64,000 bases of DNA from Populus alba (lineage: Eukaryota; Streptophyta; Magnoliopsida; Malpighiales; Salicaceae). Position numbers and translations under genes: made by a program. The stretch is taken from NCBI RefSeq assembly GCF_005239225.2, contig NC_133297.1:1372392-1436391 (forward strand). Reading direction: 5' to 3'. Positions 63,724 through 64,000 of the stretch are shown piece by piece. The notes beneath the pieces were generated by a model, which was given only the letters and a program-made list of their open reading frames with translations, was not told the origin of the DNA and searched no databases. Numbering within the stretch: the first letter of the stretch is position 1; each line of letters starts with the position of its first letter.

Positions 63724-64000
63724 TTTCTTTTCCTTTTCTTTTAAAAATTTGCATAGTAAAAAAATATTTTGATGTAAATATTTAATCTCAGTGTATTGCA
63801 TGTAAGTTTTTTTTACTAAAAGGAAATTTAACATATAATGTAAATTATATAGTATATTTATTTTAGTTTTTGGCACAATAATTATCCTAAAATGAATTAA
63901 AAATAATTAAACATATAACATCCTATTAGTATGAGAAATGCAATACCTCATGGACCTAATTTAAAGAGAAAAAATAAATACAAATATAAAAAATAAATTT
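63724..64000. other. AT-rich spacer at the window edge
   Basis: Strongly AT-rich sequence with no frame or repeat that I can assign. It is probably distal promoter of the ASCC2-like gene or plain spacer. Confidence 0.5.

Noticed and set aside
1..64000. A new multi-gene system (cluster, defence island or biosynthetic cluster)
   Set aside because: The five host genes belong to unrelated processes, are 7-20 kb apart in most cases, and show no shared promoter or tandem paralogues. Nothing beyond transposons links them.

Overview
This window is nuclear DNA of a flowering plant. The genes carry GT-AG introns, the spacers are very AT-rich and full of transposon relics, and the spacer repeats resemble those I know from Salicaceae (Populus type). 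The genus is an inference; the eudicot assignment is firm. I see no bacterial, organellar, CRISPR or tRNA content.

Five host genes can be reconstructed exon by exon, each closing into one reading frame. (1) 6851-7830, minus: D14, the strigolactone receptor, two exons, 266 aa. (2) 26562-31986, plus: an ACA1/ACA2-type autoinhibited Ca2+-ATPase, seven exons, 1020 aa. (3) 38923-40213, minus: a D5-type cyclin, five exons, 303 aa. (4) 52230-55775, plus: an interferon-related developmental regulator protein (SAT32 type), thirteen exons, 447 aa. (5) 57604-63505, minus: an ASCC2-like CUE-domain protein, nine exons, 898 aa, with a possible in-frame 180-nt cassette exon. Genes 2, 4 and 5 correspond to neighbours in Arabidopsis (At1g27770, At1g27760, At1g27752), so the right half looks like an ancient syntenic block, here opened up by the cyclin gene and repeats.

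The main mobile element is a Ty1/copia retrotransposon at 34323 to about 37800. Its pol frame is open, but only 34 bp of the 5' LTR remain and the gag/protease region is gone. The spacer from 8 to 26 kb holds a decayed satellite-like array (period about 142 bp), two large diverged direct repeats, a Helitron-like element with repeated internal hairpins inserted in a duplicated host segment, and many copies of an AT-rich MITE-like family. The two best MITE copies are both 199 bp and lie in opposite orientations 32 kb apart.

The genes do not form a pathway. They serve hormone perception, Ca2+ export, cell-cycle entry, stress response and ubiquitin/RNA-linked functions. I found no convincing new multi-gene system. 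The observations most worth checking are the cassette exon in the ASCC2-like gene, the unusual pocket residue in D14, the gag-less copia derivative and the Helitron-like hairpin array.
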